Numbered from the stretch's first letter, positions 1 to 14,219 are shown. The stretch: 64,000 nt of DNA from Podocnemis expansa (GCA_007922195.1 ML682038.1:5479774-5543773); one strand, 5' to 3'. The notes: a model not told the origin generated them from the sequence alone. Numbers and translations are program-made.

Positions 1-1019
1 AGAGTGTGAAGGAAAAAGTCGGTGGGACCCATATGGTGAATGAACCAATCAAAGGCTGAAATGGTGAGTGTGAGCCCAAGCTTGGTTGCTGATTTGGTCA
101 TGGATGCAGCTAAAACCTGGCATGCAAATTTCAGAACAGATCAATGCTATCACCAAGCGCATACAGTTCCACATTTTTGTATCCATGCAGTACTCTATTC
201 ATTAGGAACTCACAGGCTAAAATAGGTGTCTGACACTTTCTTTCTTTGTTAGATTATTGCTTATTGACTTTAAACGCTTTTTAACTGTTAGCTAAACAAT
301 AAGAGTTTTGGACACATAAAATATAATTCTGACAGCTCTCCAATTTTGACAACATGCCTCATATGCTCTGCATGAAACAGCATCAATTTTTCTATCCAAG
401 GATCAAAGAGATACTTTCCATCTAAGGAAAAGTAGTAGTCTAAACAGGGCCAGTCACAGTTTCAGGGTCACTCCCATGACTCCTCATTCCCTTTTTTGAC
501 AGTGAAACTTAAACATGACAAATTAAGTTAGCCAAGGTGTAATCCATTAATGTAAACTATCTGGATACACAGACAGGCCATTTGGGCTATGTTTATATTT
601 AGGCTCTGAATGGAATATGCCAGAAAATTATTATTAATAATTATTCTTATAATAGCATCAACTTCTATTGTTATGCTGCCATAACTGTATTCACTCTAAC
701 TTTGTGAAGGGTGCCTGAATGTGAATTGTTAAAGAAAGAATTAAGATAAGAGATCCACCATTGCTGAATATGAGGAAAGTAGCCTGGAAAAAAAATCATA
801 ATGAAAAAATTATGCATCCTTATTTTGGACAGCTCTCCTGCCAGACCGGATGGGGTTTCAGCGCTTACATTTGGCAAGAATACTCCTCTTACTGAAAAGT
901 GCCGTTGCTTGTTCCAGAGAACTGGCTTTGATTTGACAGAATGATGAGTCTTGGGAAATAACACACTGAGCATGCACAGTATATTCTTTCCCCTATACTC
1001 TTAAAAGGCATGATTCAAA

Positions 1020-1085
1020 ATCTGCTAGAGTCAATGGGAGTCTTTCCACTGAGTTCACTGGGCTTGGATCAGGCCCAAAGTGAAT
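1020..1085. repeat. Fragment of an old dispersed repeat (agtcaatggg...gatcaggccc type)
   Basis: The stretch reads agtcaatgggagtctttcc, then cactgagttcactgggc and gatcaggccc. Phrases of this kind (same-strand and inverted 'gacttcaatggg' next to 'gatcaggccc') are frequent in turtle and crocodilian DNA, to my recollection. Similar stretches appear in this window near 31130, 35560, 37280, 46400 and 63540. Family name not known to me. Confidence 0.4.
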
Positions 1086-4000
1086 AGTTAAAGAGTACCT
1101 TGCTACACATGCATATGCGGCTAAATTGCCTGCATATTTATAAACACCAGGAAGAGTACTGCTGTGAAATGGCAAGGTTACATTAAGACTGGGGAAAGAA
1201 CTCTGGTAGATCTTGTAATGGTTTAAGGGAGAATTCCTCCCCTTTTGTAAGATGCAAAGGCCAAAGCAAGGGCTCCACAGGAGTTCAGGCTACATTTTAA
1301 GCAGAGAGTTACATTTTAAGTATGCTCACCTATAATAAAATAGATTTATTTCAAAATCTCAACAAGCATCTGTCTAGCACTGAATAAATACTTACCCCCC
1401 CCCCAGTCTTTCTTTGCTGCTTTTAAAAGGCAAAACACCTTAATCGGTTTTGGCTAACATTGATTCACTATATTTTAATTCAAAAGGATTTTAGTTTCCA
1501 GTGTTATAATCCCCTGAATGTAGAAGTTCCAAAAGAACTGCTGACAAGCCTCAGTTATAGTGACAATGTATTCTGAAGCCTTAACATCATGGCTGCCTAA
1601 AAGGATCACTAGGCTACAGAATTCTTAGCATTTGTTGAAATCATTGCATATGAGCTATGTGACCATTCTGCCTCACTTGATCATTCATTAGAAATGGTTT
1701 TACTCTACACTATAAATCAACTGCCCAGATTCCTGTATGCATGCCTGCAGTACTCCTGTAACAAATCACTGTAGATCAACTGGAAATGCAATGCTCTGTT
1801 TTAAGAGGTGAATTGTGTCAAGTGCCAAGAAAAAGCTGCCTGCCTGATGCCAATCACTTTACCTGTCACTCTCTGAAACGAACGACTGCTTAAAGGAAAT
1901 TAAGATTACATGATGCTAATGCTCCTTTTTTTTCCTGGAAGACAAATATGGCACAAGTCCTTTTGGTGCTACTCTTTGTTTCTCGTTATAACAACAGGAT
2001 GAAGGAGTTTGTAACAGATTTGCTTCTAGACAGACAGATAGGATATGATGCTTATGATGGCCAGGCCAAGAAGTAAACCTTATCTCTAAGTGATGTATGT
2101 ATTCCTCCTGAGGAGAGAAATCTAGAGAAGTGGTATACATTCTGAACTTTCAGTAATAATTCCATTTCATATCTCTAGGTACTGTCTATCATAATCTCAT
2201 ATCTTTTTTTGGTCCTGAGTTTCCTTATTGTATTATGTCTCCTCCCTCTCTAAACCTGTCAAACAGCAAAATATTGCTCTGAGAAGCAAAAAGGTAATTG
2301 GGATAGTCTTTCAAGGAAAATATTATATTTCCCCCAGGTACACTAATGAAACTGACTTTGTAAATGAGAACAGCTTAAAATAAAACATTCAAAATAAGAG
2401 GTGAACCTACAAATCTTTCACCACTGTAAAAACATTTGGATCCAACAGGATATAAATCAGCAAGTCTTTTGCAATCTGGATCTCAGTACAAAAAAAAACA
2501 AGCTGGCAAGCCCAGAAGCAGTTTTCTTACAATTAACATAATTCTGGAATGGCCCTGCCATACTAAAAGCAATAATGTGAATATACTGTAACAGTTTTAT
2601 AATGTTACAATGTATTAGCATTTGTTTATGTAATAGCTTATAATACTATCCAGACCCTGATAGAAAAAGATTACTTTTTTGCACATTACAGTAGAAGGGA
2701 AAATGTGCTACTTTCTTTTTACCAATATATTAAGCCAAGTAATATTCAGATAGGCACTATAATTAAGCTATACCATAACAGTTTATCAGTTCATAATTTG
2801 AACAGGACATGCATGATATGTAAAGTTCAACACATGACTGTTGGTGTCATAGACAGGCAAGTTCTAGCATATTGTTAATTAGTACATGCCATTATAAAAT
2901 ACAATATAACATACACCATAAGCTTCAGTTACATAATACAGATATGTAACATGGGCACAAAGCCAACTACTATGGATTGAAAGATAAAATGATCCAAGAT
3001 GGACCAAATTCAGATTATTTTGTTTCACTGACAGAGTTCGATATACATTTGGTGTTGCGAATGCATCCATATCCTCACTCTGCAAAATGTTCAAAATTAT
3101 TCCTGCCAGCATCTGCAGTAGTCTCTGGAAAATGTGGGTGGGTGGGAATCTAACTAGGGAGACTACACATTTAGCAAACCTCCTAAATATTCCCTGCAAT
3201 GCCTCTCTGCAGTTTTAGATAACCTGTGCATTCACTGGATTTGGGGAGGTCTGGAGCAGCTCCAACAGCAGTATGCCCATTTGGCTTTCCATTTTCCCTC
3301 ATATGAATATGCAGAATGGCCTAACTTTGTCCCATGAATTTTAAGTTGACAGACAGGAATAATACCACTACAATTTGGTGGGAAATAAACAAGGTCCATC
3401 AAGAATGTTTATTTTACAGGATTAGACAAAGACTGAAGAAGCATTCTGCTATGGGAAAGACTGCTGCAGGTATTACAACCTGTCACTGTAAATAATTATA
3501 CAGATGCCTACTAACGATATTCCTGAAAGTCTGCCAGCATCTCCATTATAGTGCCTACTTTCTGGGGAATACACCATGGCTGAAAAGTGTTCCCTTGGAG
3601 TATTCACATAAGGTCTGAACCACAGAGTGAGCTTCAAAATATTATCACATAGTTTGAGTCCTAGCTTCCTAAAAACCAACTCTTTCCACATGTACTTTGT
3701 GACAGCTCAGCAAAACTGATACTTTTATATTAACAACCCCTGGATTTTGAGACAAACATCATTTTTAACCCCTGATATTTAATTATAATTATCCAGACAT
3801 TTCATAACTGTTGATGATTATATATATAGTATGTTATGTAAAATTTATATGTTACAGAATGATTCTAAGAATTTACTAAAGAGGTACAATTCAGCAACAA
3901 GTTAATGGACAAGATTTTTTCTCCCTCAGCCATGTATACAAGTATTCCTTTGCTCTGTTTTGCCTGTTTGTTCTGGCGTTGTTTGCAGGTATCTATATGA

Positions 4001-5487
4001 AATTTATGAGAGTTATGTTCTCTGAAATGGGATTTTTGCAAATTTCTCTATAATGCCTGAACATTTTAAGAACAAAACAGACAAATACAGCAGGTAAAAG
4101 CAAGCTGTTTCTAAAGGAGCCCCGGTGCTAGAGTGGAAACTTGCATGGTGAGGAAAGAGTTAATGATGAGACTGTTCAAAATGCAAGTGTGTGCCTATTT
4201 CAAGTCAACAGATTCAGAAAGGTGCATCTACAAGCTCACTCAGGCTGCCCACACTACTAATCTGAAGTCAGCCAGTTAAACCCTGAAGTACAGGCAGCAA
4301 AAAGCAAGGTATATAGGTGTGTGTATGACACTCTTGATTATTGCCATTAAAACAGCAACAAGACTACCACAAGCACCTTATCTGTGGAGATTTTTCTTAG
4401 CTCAGATTGTTAAATGAAATGCCTTTGGCTAATAAGCCTTCTATATTTCACTGTTGTGGTGGGGATGATAAATAGCATTAATTTCTTTAAACTTACTCTA
4501 TCTATTGAAAGCTGGGGAAGTTTGTCTCTTTCTACCACACATAATTTTTTTTTCAGGAAGGCTGGTTTGATAATGCTGTCATAGACTCATCTTCAAGCGC
4601 CTTTCCCTAGGCCTCCCAACTAAATTCATTCAGAGATCACTGCCTATTCATAACGAAATTTCTAAGCTCATGTACAACACAAGTTTGAACAACACATTAT
4701 TCTTATCTTGGAGTCTTTGGAGAGACTGTCAGCTGTTTATCATATTGATTTAAAACTTGATTTCAGAACTTTAAAATTAATCATTGTCTCTATATTACAA
4801 TTTCCTTCTTCCCTATGCATCCTCAAAAGTTTTACAATTTTGTAATCAGAAGATGCTATCCATTTCTTTTCTTCAGAAATCTTTCAGCACTAGAGCATTA
4901 AGCTGACCATGACTCATGGTTTTGGGCTGTCTTGCCAGTTAAAATTGTAAATACCATTCATGGAAGAAACTCAGCTGAAAATACATCCCTTTATTACTGT
5001 TTTTTTTTTAAATTTAAAAAATACAGATCAGCTTAAAGTCCACTGTACAATCTGAATAAGGCAAGAAAGTTTTGGCCCTTTGCATTATCGTATTTTTTTT
5101 TTTTTGTGCAAGGTGGACTGCATAAACAGTATCTGAATTGTATTTTTCTATCCCAGTTGAATGCTTGCATTAATTCACAGTTTTGATGTACTATGCAACA
5201 TTTAGTAGAAGCATGCTTACAGGACCATGACTTCTCTCTTACATATGCCTACAGTAATAAATATTCTTGTCCAAAAATTGCCAGAACAAGTTATCTGACA
5301 TGATATCACTCATTGGGGTGGAAAAGGAGGAGTGGCAGAACTTACTTAAAAATTTAGCCCTTTCAAAAGAGATGGACATAAATTATATAGCCCTGGCCTT
5401 TAGAATCTTGGTCATTTATTCCAGCACTAGAGTCTAGAAAAAAAAAATCAATAAAAATTAAGAGAACCATCATATTGTCATACCCCA

Positions 5488-5526
5488 GATCTCTCTCTCT
5501 CGCTCTCTCTCACTCACCCCCCCCAT
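5488..5526. repeat. CT-rich microsatellite ending in a C run
   Basis: Imperfect (CT)n with one interrupting cg, followed by cactcacc and a run of C. Seen directly. Confidence 0.85.
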
Positions 5527-8500
5527 ATCTTCATGTCTGATGATAAAACAAACTGCAAGCACAATTTTGTTTTATAACGTAACACTTGTGCTTCTGCTAG
5601 CACACATGGAAAAAACAAGAACAAGAGATGAATCTGACGTTACTGACGGTAGCACTTGAGGGAATCCTATATTGTTTCAGGAATAATAAATCTGTTTTTA
5701 AAGGTGCAATTTGTCCTTATTTTATTAAAACAAATTATAACAACAGCCAATTAATCTTTGCCACCAAGAATTGAGATTTAACACTACTTGTTAATATAAA
5801 CATACAGGCTTTTTCTGGTAGCAAATTAGGAATTTCTTGATACTTTGAGGATAAATGAGGTGGAGGGCAAAAGAAACAAACCAACTTTAAATAAGAAATA
5901 TAATATCATAAATATAATCAGAACTGAATGATTCATGATGAATACGACTCACTTATGATTTTTCCCTTATGGGCACAATAATTAATCCACCAAAGGAATT
6001 AGTTCTACAGCACTAAACTTCTTTCCAGAAAATTATCAAAGGCTTCTACTGCAGTAACCAAACAACATGTGAAGGTGCACTCTTTCGGTAGACATGAAGG
6101 GCTAAACAGCAATCAGGGCATATAAAGACAGACTGTCAGTAATTTCACCCCTTCAAGTCAACAAGGGAGTGTTCCAGCTGACATATGCAGCCTCTGCTTG
6201 CCCTTTGTCATGTATGTGCTTCACCTCAAAAACTGTCAGTGACTTGTCAGAATCAATCAGAAAATCTAATGCTATTCTGCAATGATGTACAAGTTTGGAC
6301 AGCAAGACATCAAATTTCTGGTAGTGTGTGTCAAGTACCATATGAAAACAGATGTCCTCATTACTCTACTGCTTTGGTACAAAAGAGTATGTCTTACCTT
6401 TCTGACCATATCTGGCAATAGTGGGATTGTAATAAAGACAAGTAAACAATATAAACCAACTGGTTGAAAATATATCATGCAAATAAAATTGGAAAGTTAC
6501 TCACCTTCTAATAAAAGGGTCAACATAACACCAGATTTCCTTGTCAGATATGGTTTTCCTAGCAGGCTGTTTTTATATTCTGATGAGTTAATGAAATCAA
6601 TCACTTCAGACACTAATTTTAAAGTTGAGATCTAGGGATGATAATTATCAGTGAAATTCACATTAGTAAAGAGAGCTCACATAAGGCTCTGTAAGCGGAC
6701 ACTGCCTAGTTCCTGCATAGTGCAGCGGTGAACTTCACACCAGCTCCAAACAAGCTAGTGTGAAGGGAGGACTGAGTCAGGGAAGGAACCACAGAATCAG
6801 TGATTGCACACATCACGGGAGCCACCCCCCCATTTCCCTTCCAAAAAGGATGTAAAAAGTAGTGTTGGAACAATTTTTATCATGGTGACAAGGTGTCAGG
6901 GGGTTGCCAAGAGCTGCAAACCTTGTTTCTGATGGACACCGCTTCTAGTCAGAGAGTGCTGCCCTATCCCCAAAACTCTTCATTCCAGCACCCCAGATGT
7001 GAAGGGCAGCAGAATCTTACTATCTTGAAGAATGACAATACAGAGAACGGGAAGGGAAATTCCCTCCTCACACAGCTCCATACACAAAGCCTAATTTCTC
7101 AGGCACTGCATAAGGTGGGGTTAATATTCCTCACCAGTATTGCAGCTGGTGCATTCAAACGCAAAAAATCTTTTAGATATTGTAACCAGACTGTGGCCAC
7201 CTGGAACTTCATTGTTGTCACTAAGTTGTCTACCACACCAGAGCTTCTAGTCAAAACCAAGACAGCACAGATCCATCTGGGGTCCAAAACCACAGGGTCC
7301 TGTCACATGAGCTAACAGTGAGCCTGTGTGCAATACAGTGCCTATGACACAACTGAGCTTTAATGATACTATCCAATAGATGGTAATGTATAGATACATA
7401 CACACCAGCCAGTTCATCACAATATGAATACTTATGTCCTTTTAAAACAAGTAGTATTGTTATGAATATAATCCAAAACAAGAACTGTGAAGGAATCCAG
7501 TTTTACAAACATTCAGAGCCCACTATTGAAGTGAGTGAGGCTGTGACTGAAGAGCGGCTTCGGGGTTGAACACATAAGAATTGTACTTCTAAATACAAAC
7601 TCCATTTTGCAGGGTTTATGTCTACTTATTGAGACAACTGGGTGCTCGAATAATCTAAGGTACATAGATAATGAGTAGTAATAAACATTTAGATAGTTAA
7701 GATGTTTAGAAAAAAGAAAAATGTAAACTTAGGATTCTTGAACTGGCATTTATTTTTTGATTGTTTGGATAAGAACACTAACTCAAAATTAGGTTGTGTT
7801 TTGAAAAGCTACAGTGGGTTGAAGTGAGATTGTTTGCTAAAACAAGAATGCCTGAAGTCATCAAGCTTTGCAGTGGGAGATGTTGTCCCCAGGCTCCCCA
7901 CGTGCCTGCTATGTGAGTAATTCATGGACTAGGACCTAAAGCTGTAGACTTATTTAAATGCAACCAGTAAAAGTTTCCCTTCACTGACTGCATAGTTTCC
8001 TCATTATTTAAATCTATTCTAATATCTTACTAAACCAAATCATTAAAAGGATTAATAAACAACTGCATAGCACACTCACCATGTTCCATCTTTGAGAGCT
8101 GCACCTAAGCTCGATGGTTCCTACTCAATTTAAAAGAAAATCACTGAAAAAACAGATTATAGCACATTAGAGCTGTGTCTGATTTTACAGCCAAAGCCAG
8201 TGTCCATGGCATGCCATTACACAGAGCTTCCTGAAAAGACTGAAGTCTAAAATAACACCCAGGGACAGAATACGGAAACTCACTTCTCTGAGCACATTAG
8301 GGAGGTTCTCTAGTCATAAGAGCTGGTGTTCTCTGCAGCTTTAACAAAGTGGACCTTTAAGGAATTGTGATGCTTCCATGGGATACCAAAGGTTGTAAAG
8401 GCACCTCATCACTATTCACCTTTACAAAAGCACTCTTGTCTGTCACTCTTGTCTTGATCTACATTACTGCGTTCCCTGGCTGCCCTGTCTACATCCCCTC

Positions 8501-8944
8501 ATCTGCTAGTACCCACTATTTTGGGATGCATGGCTCTGCTGCAAATTGTTTAGCAGAGTGAAGGCTGAAGCTGTCTTGTGTCTGTACAATGTCTCTTTGG
8601 GGAAGCTTTCAGAGGCTGGGCATTCTACGTCAGGGTCTAACTCAGTGGAAGTCAGGGCAATGAATCTGGTCTATAGGCTCTCACACTGTGGATGCCTCGG
8701 GGAAGCAATGTGCTCTGATCTACAGCATGTACAGGGCAAAACACAAAGTTAACATTCAACAAACATCAAGTGAAATAATCAATAAGTGATTTCCATTCGC
8801 ACAAATGTAGGAAATGCATCTATCAAAGAACATTCCTCTTTGAATGCTTTCTAGCTTTTGGATGAATGTGTGGAGAGGAGGGAAAGATGTGAGGGCTAAG
8901 AATTAGGAATGAAAAATAGCCCAGCAATCAGGCTATGGGAACTA

Positions 8945-9752
8945 CAGTGGGGACCCATTAACACGCGACGAGTTCGTGCGCGGATCCGCTTAACGCATGC
9001 TCCGGTCATGTCCCCCAAAGGCAGCAAGTTAATGCACAGGACTCAGTAACGCACTCTGCCTACAAGCAGAAGTTGGCTGGGGCAGGAAACACGCAGAGCG
9101 AGCCTTACCAGTGCTGCCTTTTTCTTTTCAGGTGCCTGGACAGAGTCTTCAGGCTGGCAGGGAGCAGCGGGGATCCAGATGCATCCCCAGCTGCTTCTGG
9201 ACAAGCTGGGAAGCTTCTGTTGTGGGGGCCATCCAGATCTGCTCCCCCCCCCCCCCGGCGGCTTGCCGGTGAGGTGGAAGCTCCTCCACTTGTCTGGCGG
9301 CAGATGGGGATGAATCCGTATCCCTGAAGCCTGCCAGTGGAGGCAGAAGCTTTGTGCCATTGCTGGCAGGCTGAGGGAATCTGGATCCGTCCCCAGCTGC
9401 TGGGACAAGCGGAGGAGCTTCTGCCGCACTGGCAAGCCGCGGGGGGGGGGCGGGGAGCGGATCCGGATGGCCCCCACAATGGAAGCTTCCCAGTTCGTCC
9501 AGAAGCAGCTGGGGAAGCATCCAGATCCCCGCTGCTCCCTGCCAGCCTGAAGACTGTGTCTTCAGACTGCCTAGGGTCCCTTGGTGCTGGCTTTGTGCTG
9601 CCAGCACTGATTTGTGCGGGGGGGGGAGTGGTGTCTGCTACGCATGTATGCGCAGAACTTGGGGGAGCCTTGCTCCCTTTTACCCGCGGTCCACTTAACG
9701 CGCGGTCGCCAGTGTTGTCCCCCGACACCCACGCGTTAACGGGTCCCCACTG
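8945..9752. mobile_element. Non-autonomous TA-flanked DNA transposon with a giant internal palindrome
   Basis: An 808-bp element bounded by TA on both sides (8943-8944 and 9753-9754). Its terminal inverted repeats start cagtggggaccc; the left end reads cagtggggacccattaac and the complement of the right end cagtggggacccgttaac. A TA target plus a CAGTGGGG end fits the Tc1/mariner superfamily, perhaps the Tigger/pogo branch. The core, about 9139-9562, is a nearly continuous inverted repeat with arms of roughly 205 bp meeting near 9350. Open frames of up to 207 codons on both strands (9043-9728) are by-products of this GC-rich palindrome and lack a transposase-like sequence. Composition is far more GC-rich and CpG-rich than the flanks. 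Superfamily is inferred from ends and target only. Confidence 0.75.
9139..9562. repeat. Long inverted repeat inside the 8945-9752 transposon
   Basis: The left arm (caggctggcagggagcagcg, then ggggatccagatgc and so on) recurs as its reverse complement on the right (ending tgctccctgccagcctg near 9547). Pairing continues through the gggaagcttc and cggcttgcc blocks towards a centre near 9350. Mismatches are scattered, many at CpG or TpG sites. A transcript of either strand could fold into a long hairpin. Confidence 0.8.
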
Positions 9753-9990
9753 TATGTGTATACAAAGTGCCTGTCTTAAGAGTTTTCAATATGTATATCA
9801 TCTATTTTGAAACTTGTCTAAACTTGCATTACATAATGTATTTTAACAGCCCTATGAGAGCCATTGGAGTCCATCAGTTTAATAATTTACATTTTAAACA
9901 TTCCCTAAAAATACACACTATTTTCATATTCTACTCTCTGATATATGTGTAGATAAGAATTGACATGTTTGGAACCACTAAGGTCTATGG

Positions 9991-10378
9991 CAGTGGTTCC
10001 CAACATTTTTCAGGCTGGGGGCCCCTTTTTGACAAAAAAACCAAAAAAACCAAACCATCTTTGCAGCCCCCCAGGGTGATTAGGTAATCTGGCTTGCACC
10101 ATTGGGACAGCCAGTGAGCAGCACTGCCACCACCACTGCCCGCGCCACTGGGCAGCAAAGCCACAACAGCTACAGCCCCCTGTCCTTGCACCTGCTGGAG
10201 AGCTGCCATGGCCCCATTCCCCTGCCAGGATCTGGCCACGGGCGGGGAGAGGCAGCGCTCATGGGGAGCATCAGGGCTGTAGCTGGATTCTGGCCCTGGT
10301 AGGGAGAGGCTCCGTGGACCCCCTGCAACATGTCCACAGACACCTAGGGGTCCCCGGAGCACAAGTTGGGAACCACTG
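9991..10378. mobile_element. hAT-type non-autonomous element with 8-bp target duplication
   Basis: The ends are an inverted pair: cagtggttcccaac on the left and gttgggaaccactg on the right. The exact 8-bp duplication gtctatgg flanks the element at 9983-9990 and 10379-10386. An 8-bp duplication and CAGTGG-type ends are hallmarks of the hAT superfamily. At 388 bp it is far too short for a transposase. The interior is GC-rich and contains no meaningful frame. It is one of three hAT copies with intact duplications here (also 42460-43054 and 45480-46050), and shares the end sequence type most closely with the third. Confidence 0.9.
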
Positions 10379-10386
10379 GTCTATGG

Positions 10387-13300
10387 GGTTTCTCTTTATG
10401 AACATTTCTAGAGTATTTTCCTCTTTTACTTTGAGGAAAAAACCTTCAATTACTGTGGTTCAGAGAAATTGGCATAAAAATCTCTCAGCATCATGAAGGT
10501 AGTTACAGAGATAAACTAGGGAAGGAAGTTTTAAGGGACAGCTGACACTCTATTCTCAAGCTGTCATCCAGGTGTACAGAGCATATCTAAAGTGTATCAA
10601 AATATACACTATACCACTAGTGCACCAACAAAGCACAAATGGGCATGCAAAGGATGGAGTGTCAGAAAATCATTGACAGCTTTGGGGTTTTTTTTGAAAG
10701 GGGTCACATATATTGAATAACCAGCAAAAATTCAGACAAATGTTTCATATGAAAGAAAACAGAAAGTACTAATTAGGAGGATAAAAAGTGAAATTCACAT
10801 CTCCCACATCAGGCCTAAGCACCTGGGCTTTATATAGATGATCTCTGCTATTTTGCAGACACGGTTCCCCAGACCCAAGGCAGTCTGGAGACTAGATAAG
10901 CTTTCAGAGCTTTGCATGTTTATTCAATACTACAGAGGTCCTGCAATCCTGCTGTCTCCCAAGCCTAAACACCAGTGCTCTCCTTTTACTACTACTTTGT
11001 GATGGAACAGGTGGGACAAGCAGAGAGAAGCCCAATGGCTAGCTACATGTTAAGGGAGGGCAGCTAACTCATTCCAAACTCTGTAATTTTTAGGGCTGGA
11101 CAGCAGACCTGTTTCCACATGGGATCATCTCTCACACATTCTCTAGCCAGGAGGACATGGGGTTCCCTCCCTCTTCCTCTCCACCAGAGGGACTCAGGCT
11201 TCCTTTTTTGTTGTCTCTTTTATAGAGGTGAGCGAGATTGGGGTTCCTTGGATCTCATTTCATATCCCTCCCATGAGCATCAGTTATGTGGTTTATAATT
11301 GGTACATGACCGGAGATCAACTGACTTATTACTCTTATACCACTGAACAGCTCCCATCAGAAAGTAAGAACTTTTGGTCACTGCTAACTTAGTAAGAACT
11401 TGAACTGGTAACAGAAGGTGACCATTTTATGGCCATCCATGAAAGAGATTCAATAGCTGGCTTTTCTCAAAGCATCACCTAATGAGTTTCAAAGGTTCCC
11501 ATTCTAAGTATTCGTGTCACTTTCAGTTATCAATAAGCTCATCCGCTAGCAAAAACAGTAATTTACATCACTTAGTTCTCCACCATCATTTCTAGTGCAC
11601 TTTGAGTTACTGTATATATAGCTTGTGAAAGTCAGACTAAAGCAAGGCAGTGATGACAGCTTCAGCATCTGAGATCTGTGGAGGCCATCATTCCTTTAAA
11701 ATGCTGTGAATGGCACACTGAACCACAGTGCCTCCTGCACATTATAAACATTCAGTACTTTCCTAGCTCAGTTTTAGCTGCATGCTGCAGTCTACGCAAA
11801 TGAGACCACAGCCACAAACCTGACCTTTTGAAGTGATGAACTGCCATGTGGCCTTTCAGCCTGAGCTTCTACACATTACAGATACCTCCAGTGAAGGAGC
11901 CTGGGAGGGCTGGGTTGAGGGAACAGGTTGTTAGGAACACAGAAATTGATGGATCACATCAGTAGACCTCCTCACTCGCACCCCATCTATCCTCAGCCAT
12001 ATTTCTTCACTAGCTCACCCACACTGAAAGTACACACAGTTTAACTCTTTACAATGGAAAGCAGTATTTAGTTTCACCAACATAAGCATCTGGTAAAGAG
12101 GCATCCAGATTGTCCAGTGCCAGTAAGTGAATAACCTACTGCACAGTTCTGACCTTGGAGTAGTTACCTCAAATATTGCCATTATGCAATCATTTTTTTT
12201 CTAAAATAATGAATAAGGTATTAGTAAACATTTTACCAACAATCACTAAGTTTGTTTTCACAGTCTTACTTTACTTTAATTATCATTGTAACTTAAGGGG
12301 AAATCTCATTATGCAGGAGACAGAGCTTTCTTTGGGGCTGGTCTGTGACCTTGAAATGAAATCCCCAGTGCCTACAAGCCATCATAAACCTCTCCACCTC
12401 CACTCACAGTGCAAGGCACACTTCTTCCTCCTGTTTTCTCTAACTTAGCAATGTTTGCATTTAAAAAACAATCAAAAAGAAATCAAACAAACAACAAACC
12501 CCCTACCAAAACAAAATACCATGCTGCACGCACAATTTTCCTCCTGGGGACAGCACAAAAAAGAACGACCCACAAGTGACAGATGTTAGTCACTTCACTT
12601 GATGCATTACTGGAAGGTGCTCAGATACTACATAGATGGGGGTAGCATAAGTATCTATAAAGAAGACAAACGTCAGAGTTTACTTGGTCTTTGTTTGGAT
12701 CCATAGCTGTGGTGCGCACAGAGGCTTCCTTACCAATTGCCTTTTTTATCCAGACACATTTACACGCCCTGCGCTCTCGTGAGAAGGTGCAAAGCACCAC
12801 ATATTGCACCATCCTTTGGGAGAACTCTGCTATGGACATGCATCTTGGCCCACATGAGCCATGGAGCCCCAGGATGTATATACCTCTCTGTTGTCCAGTA
12901 CAGCTGCATCCAACCTCTTCCCCCTCCCCCAGCATGAAGGGCAGCAACTAACGGCTGCAATTAAGCTACAACTATTGTTGCACAAAGAATTGGGAATGAA
13001 GCACATATTTACAGGAATCGATTTACTGCATAATAAAAACCAATGATGTAACAGTACTTCATTAAACAAACAGAATACCTTAACTGCATTTACACTTGCT
13101 CTGCTTTTCTTAAGGATCTGTTCAATCCAAGTGTCTCCGACTAACGCTAGCATTGTTGTGTCTCCAGAAGAGACTCATCTATCACTGAAAAATTAGGTTA
13201 ATATTATGATTTTTTGCTATTATGAGAATCAATTCACTTTTTAATGGACCTTTTGCACTTGTGACTCATGCAAATGCTGTCACTAACAATATTTTACTAA

Positions 13301-13715
13301 TTTTCTCCAAATACTAACAGGATTACAATTGCTAAATAGTTCATTCTAGCTGTTACATCAAAAAGACACTACCGAGGACAGTCCAATTTAACTTCTTCAA
13401 ACATCACATTTTTATGATAAATCAACAGTGCATCAGATACATGTATTATGAAGTTAATGGTCCGAAAAGATATTAGCAATGCTGATTCCTGAAGAGAGGT
13501 CCAGAATTTTAAAGACAAAACTGGGTTTATCGGATAGGACAGATTGCTGCTTGTCTGACTGACTTAGTTTGTATGACAGAGCTATGAGCTGCCTTTGGGT
13601 TCACAAGTCCTTCAAAACCAAAGATTCACGCTAATAGAATGCTTTTCAGCATAAAGCACCCAACAATCAGAGTTAAAGTTTTATTTATTGGCTTTGACCA
13701 TCTACTTCTGTTATC
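10387..13715. other. Unique-looking DNA, nothing recognised
   Basis: No gene or classifiable repeat was seen. Overlapping open frames at 12621-13153 on both strands are short and unrelated to any family I know. A pyrimidine tract followed by AG near 11225 is not followed by a convincing exon. Confidence 0.5.
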
Positions 13716-13717
13716 AA

Positions 13718-13918
13718 CCATAAGGGCCCATACACTTCATCAACTCCCAACAATAGCCGCAAGCTTGGACAATCTGTCTTGTGTCTTCACTGGGTACAAC
13801 TTCAATGGAGCAGCATCGATTAAAGAGCAGCCCACGCATAAAATGGAAACTCATTAAATTAAACTTTTTCAAAGGGGGAAACTTCAGTTCCAATTGAATT
13901 GAACTGTTTTTATTTCAG
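13718..13918. repeat. Segment related to 16929-17130 (unclassified)
   Basis: This stretch and the one at 16929-17130 share the same order of blocks: ataaggsccca, then the 19-bp identical block caatctgtcttgtgtcttc, then gggt...aact.caatt/ga, agcccac, ctcattaaa, and a shared gaattg block. They lie 3.2 kb apart in the same orientation. No ends, poly(A) or duplications were found. They could be two copies of a very old repeat, a local duplication, or related conserved non-coding elements. Confidence 0.55.
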
Positions 13919-14219
13919 AGATGAAAGGTCCATTACCCAGCTATACATTCATGCGCTCTTGGCTTCAGTGCTTTTTATTTGACTTAAACTTTTGGTTCCT
14001 TCCCATGTCTTTTTGGAAGCTTGAGAAACATAATAGGAATTCAGCCCTTATTGAGCTTGATTGGAACACAGTATCTCTGAACCTCATAATGATCCCCCCT
14101 AGACCTTTATATTTATCATTTAATGTGGCTTCTTTTGTATTTTTGTTGTTAATTTTGTTTGTTTGTTTTTTTGGGTTTGGACTTTATTTTCATAATTTGG
14201 TCTTTTTTGAATGAACAGT

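Larger units (their letters stand above)
1..8942. other. AT-rich DNA without recognisable genes
   Basis: No gene, exon or intact mobile element was recognised. The open frames here are at most about 140 codons, carry no motif I recognise and occur on both strands, as expected by chance. It holds short homopolymers (a C run near 1397, T runs near 4548 and 5093), a CT-rich microsatellite near 5491 and one fragment of an old dispersed repeat near 1030. It may contain degraded repeats too old to see by eye. Confidence 0.6.

Noticed and set aside
9043..9810. Overlapping open frames of 144, 207, 152 and 157 codons on both strands
   Set aside because: They sit in the GC-rich palindromic core of a DNA transposon, and the palindrome makes both strands open in similar ways. 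No domain or transposase motif is present.
11200..11300. Polypyrimidine tract plus AG that could be a splice acceptor
   Set aside because: No coding frame with recognisable sequence and no donor follows; such tracts are common by chance.
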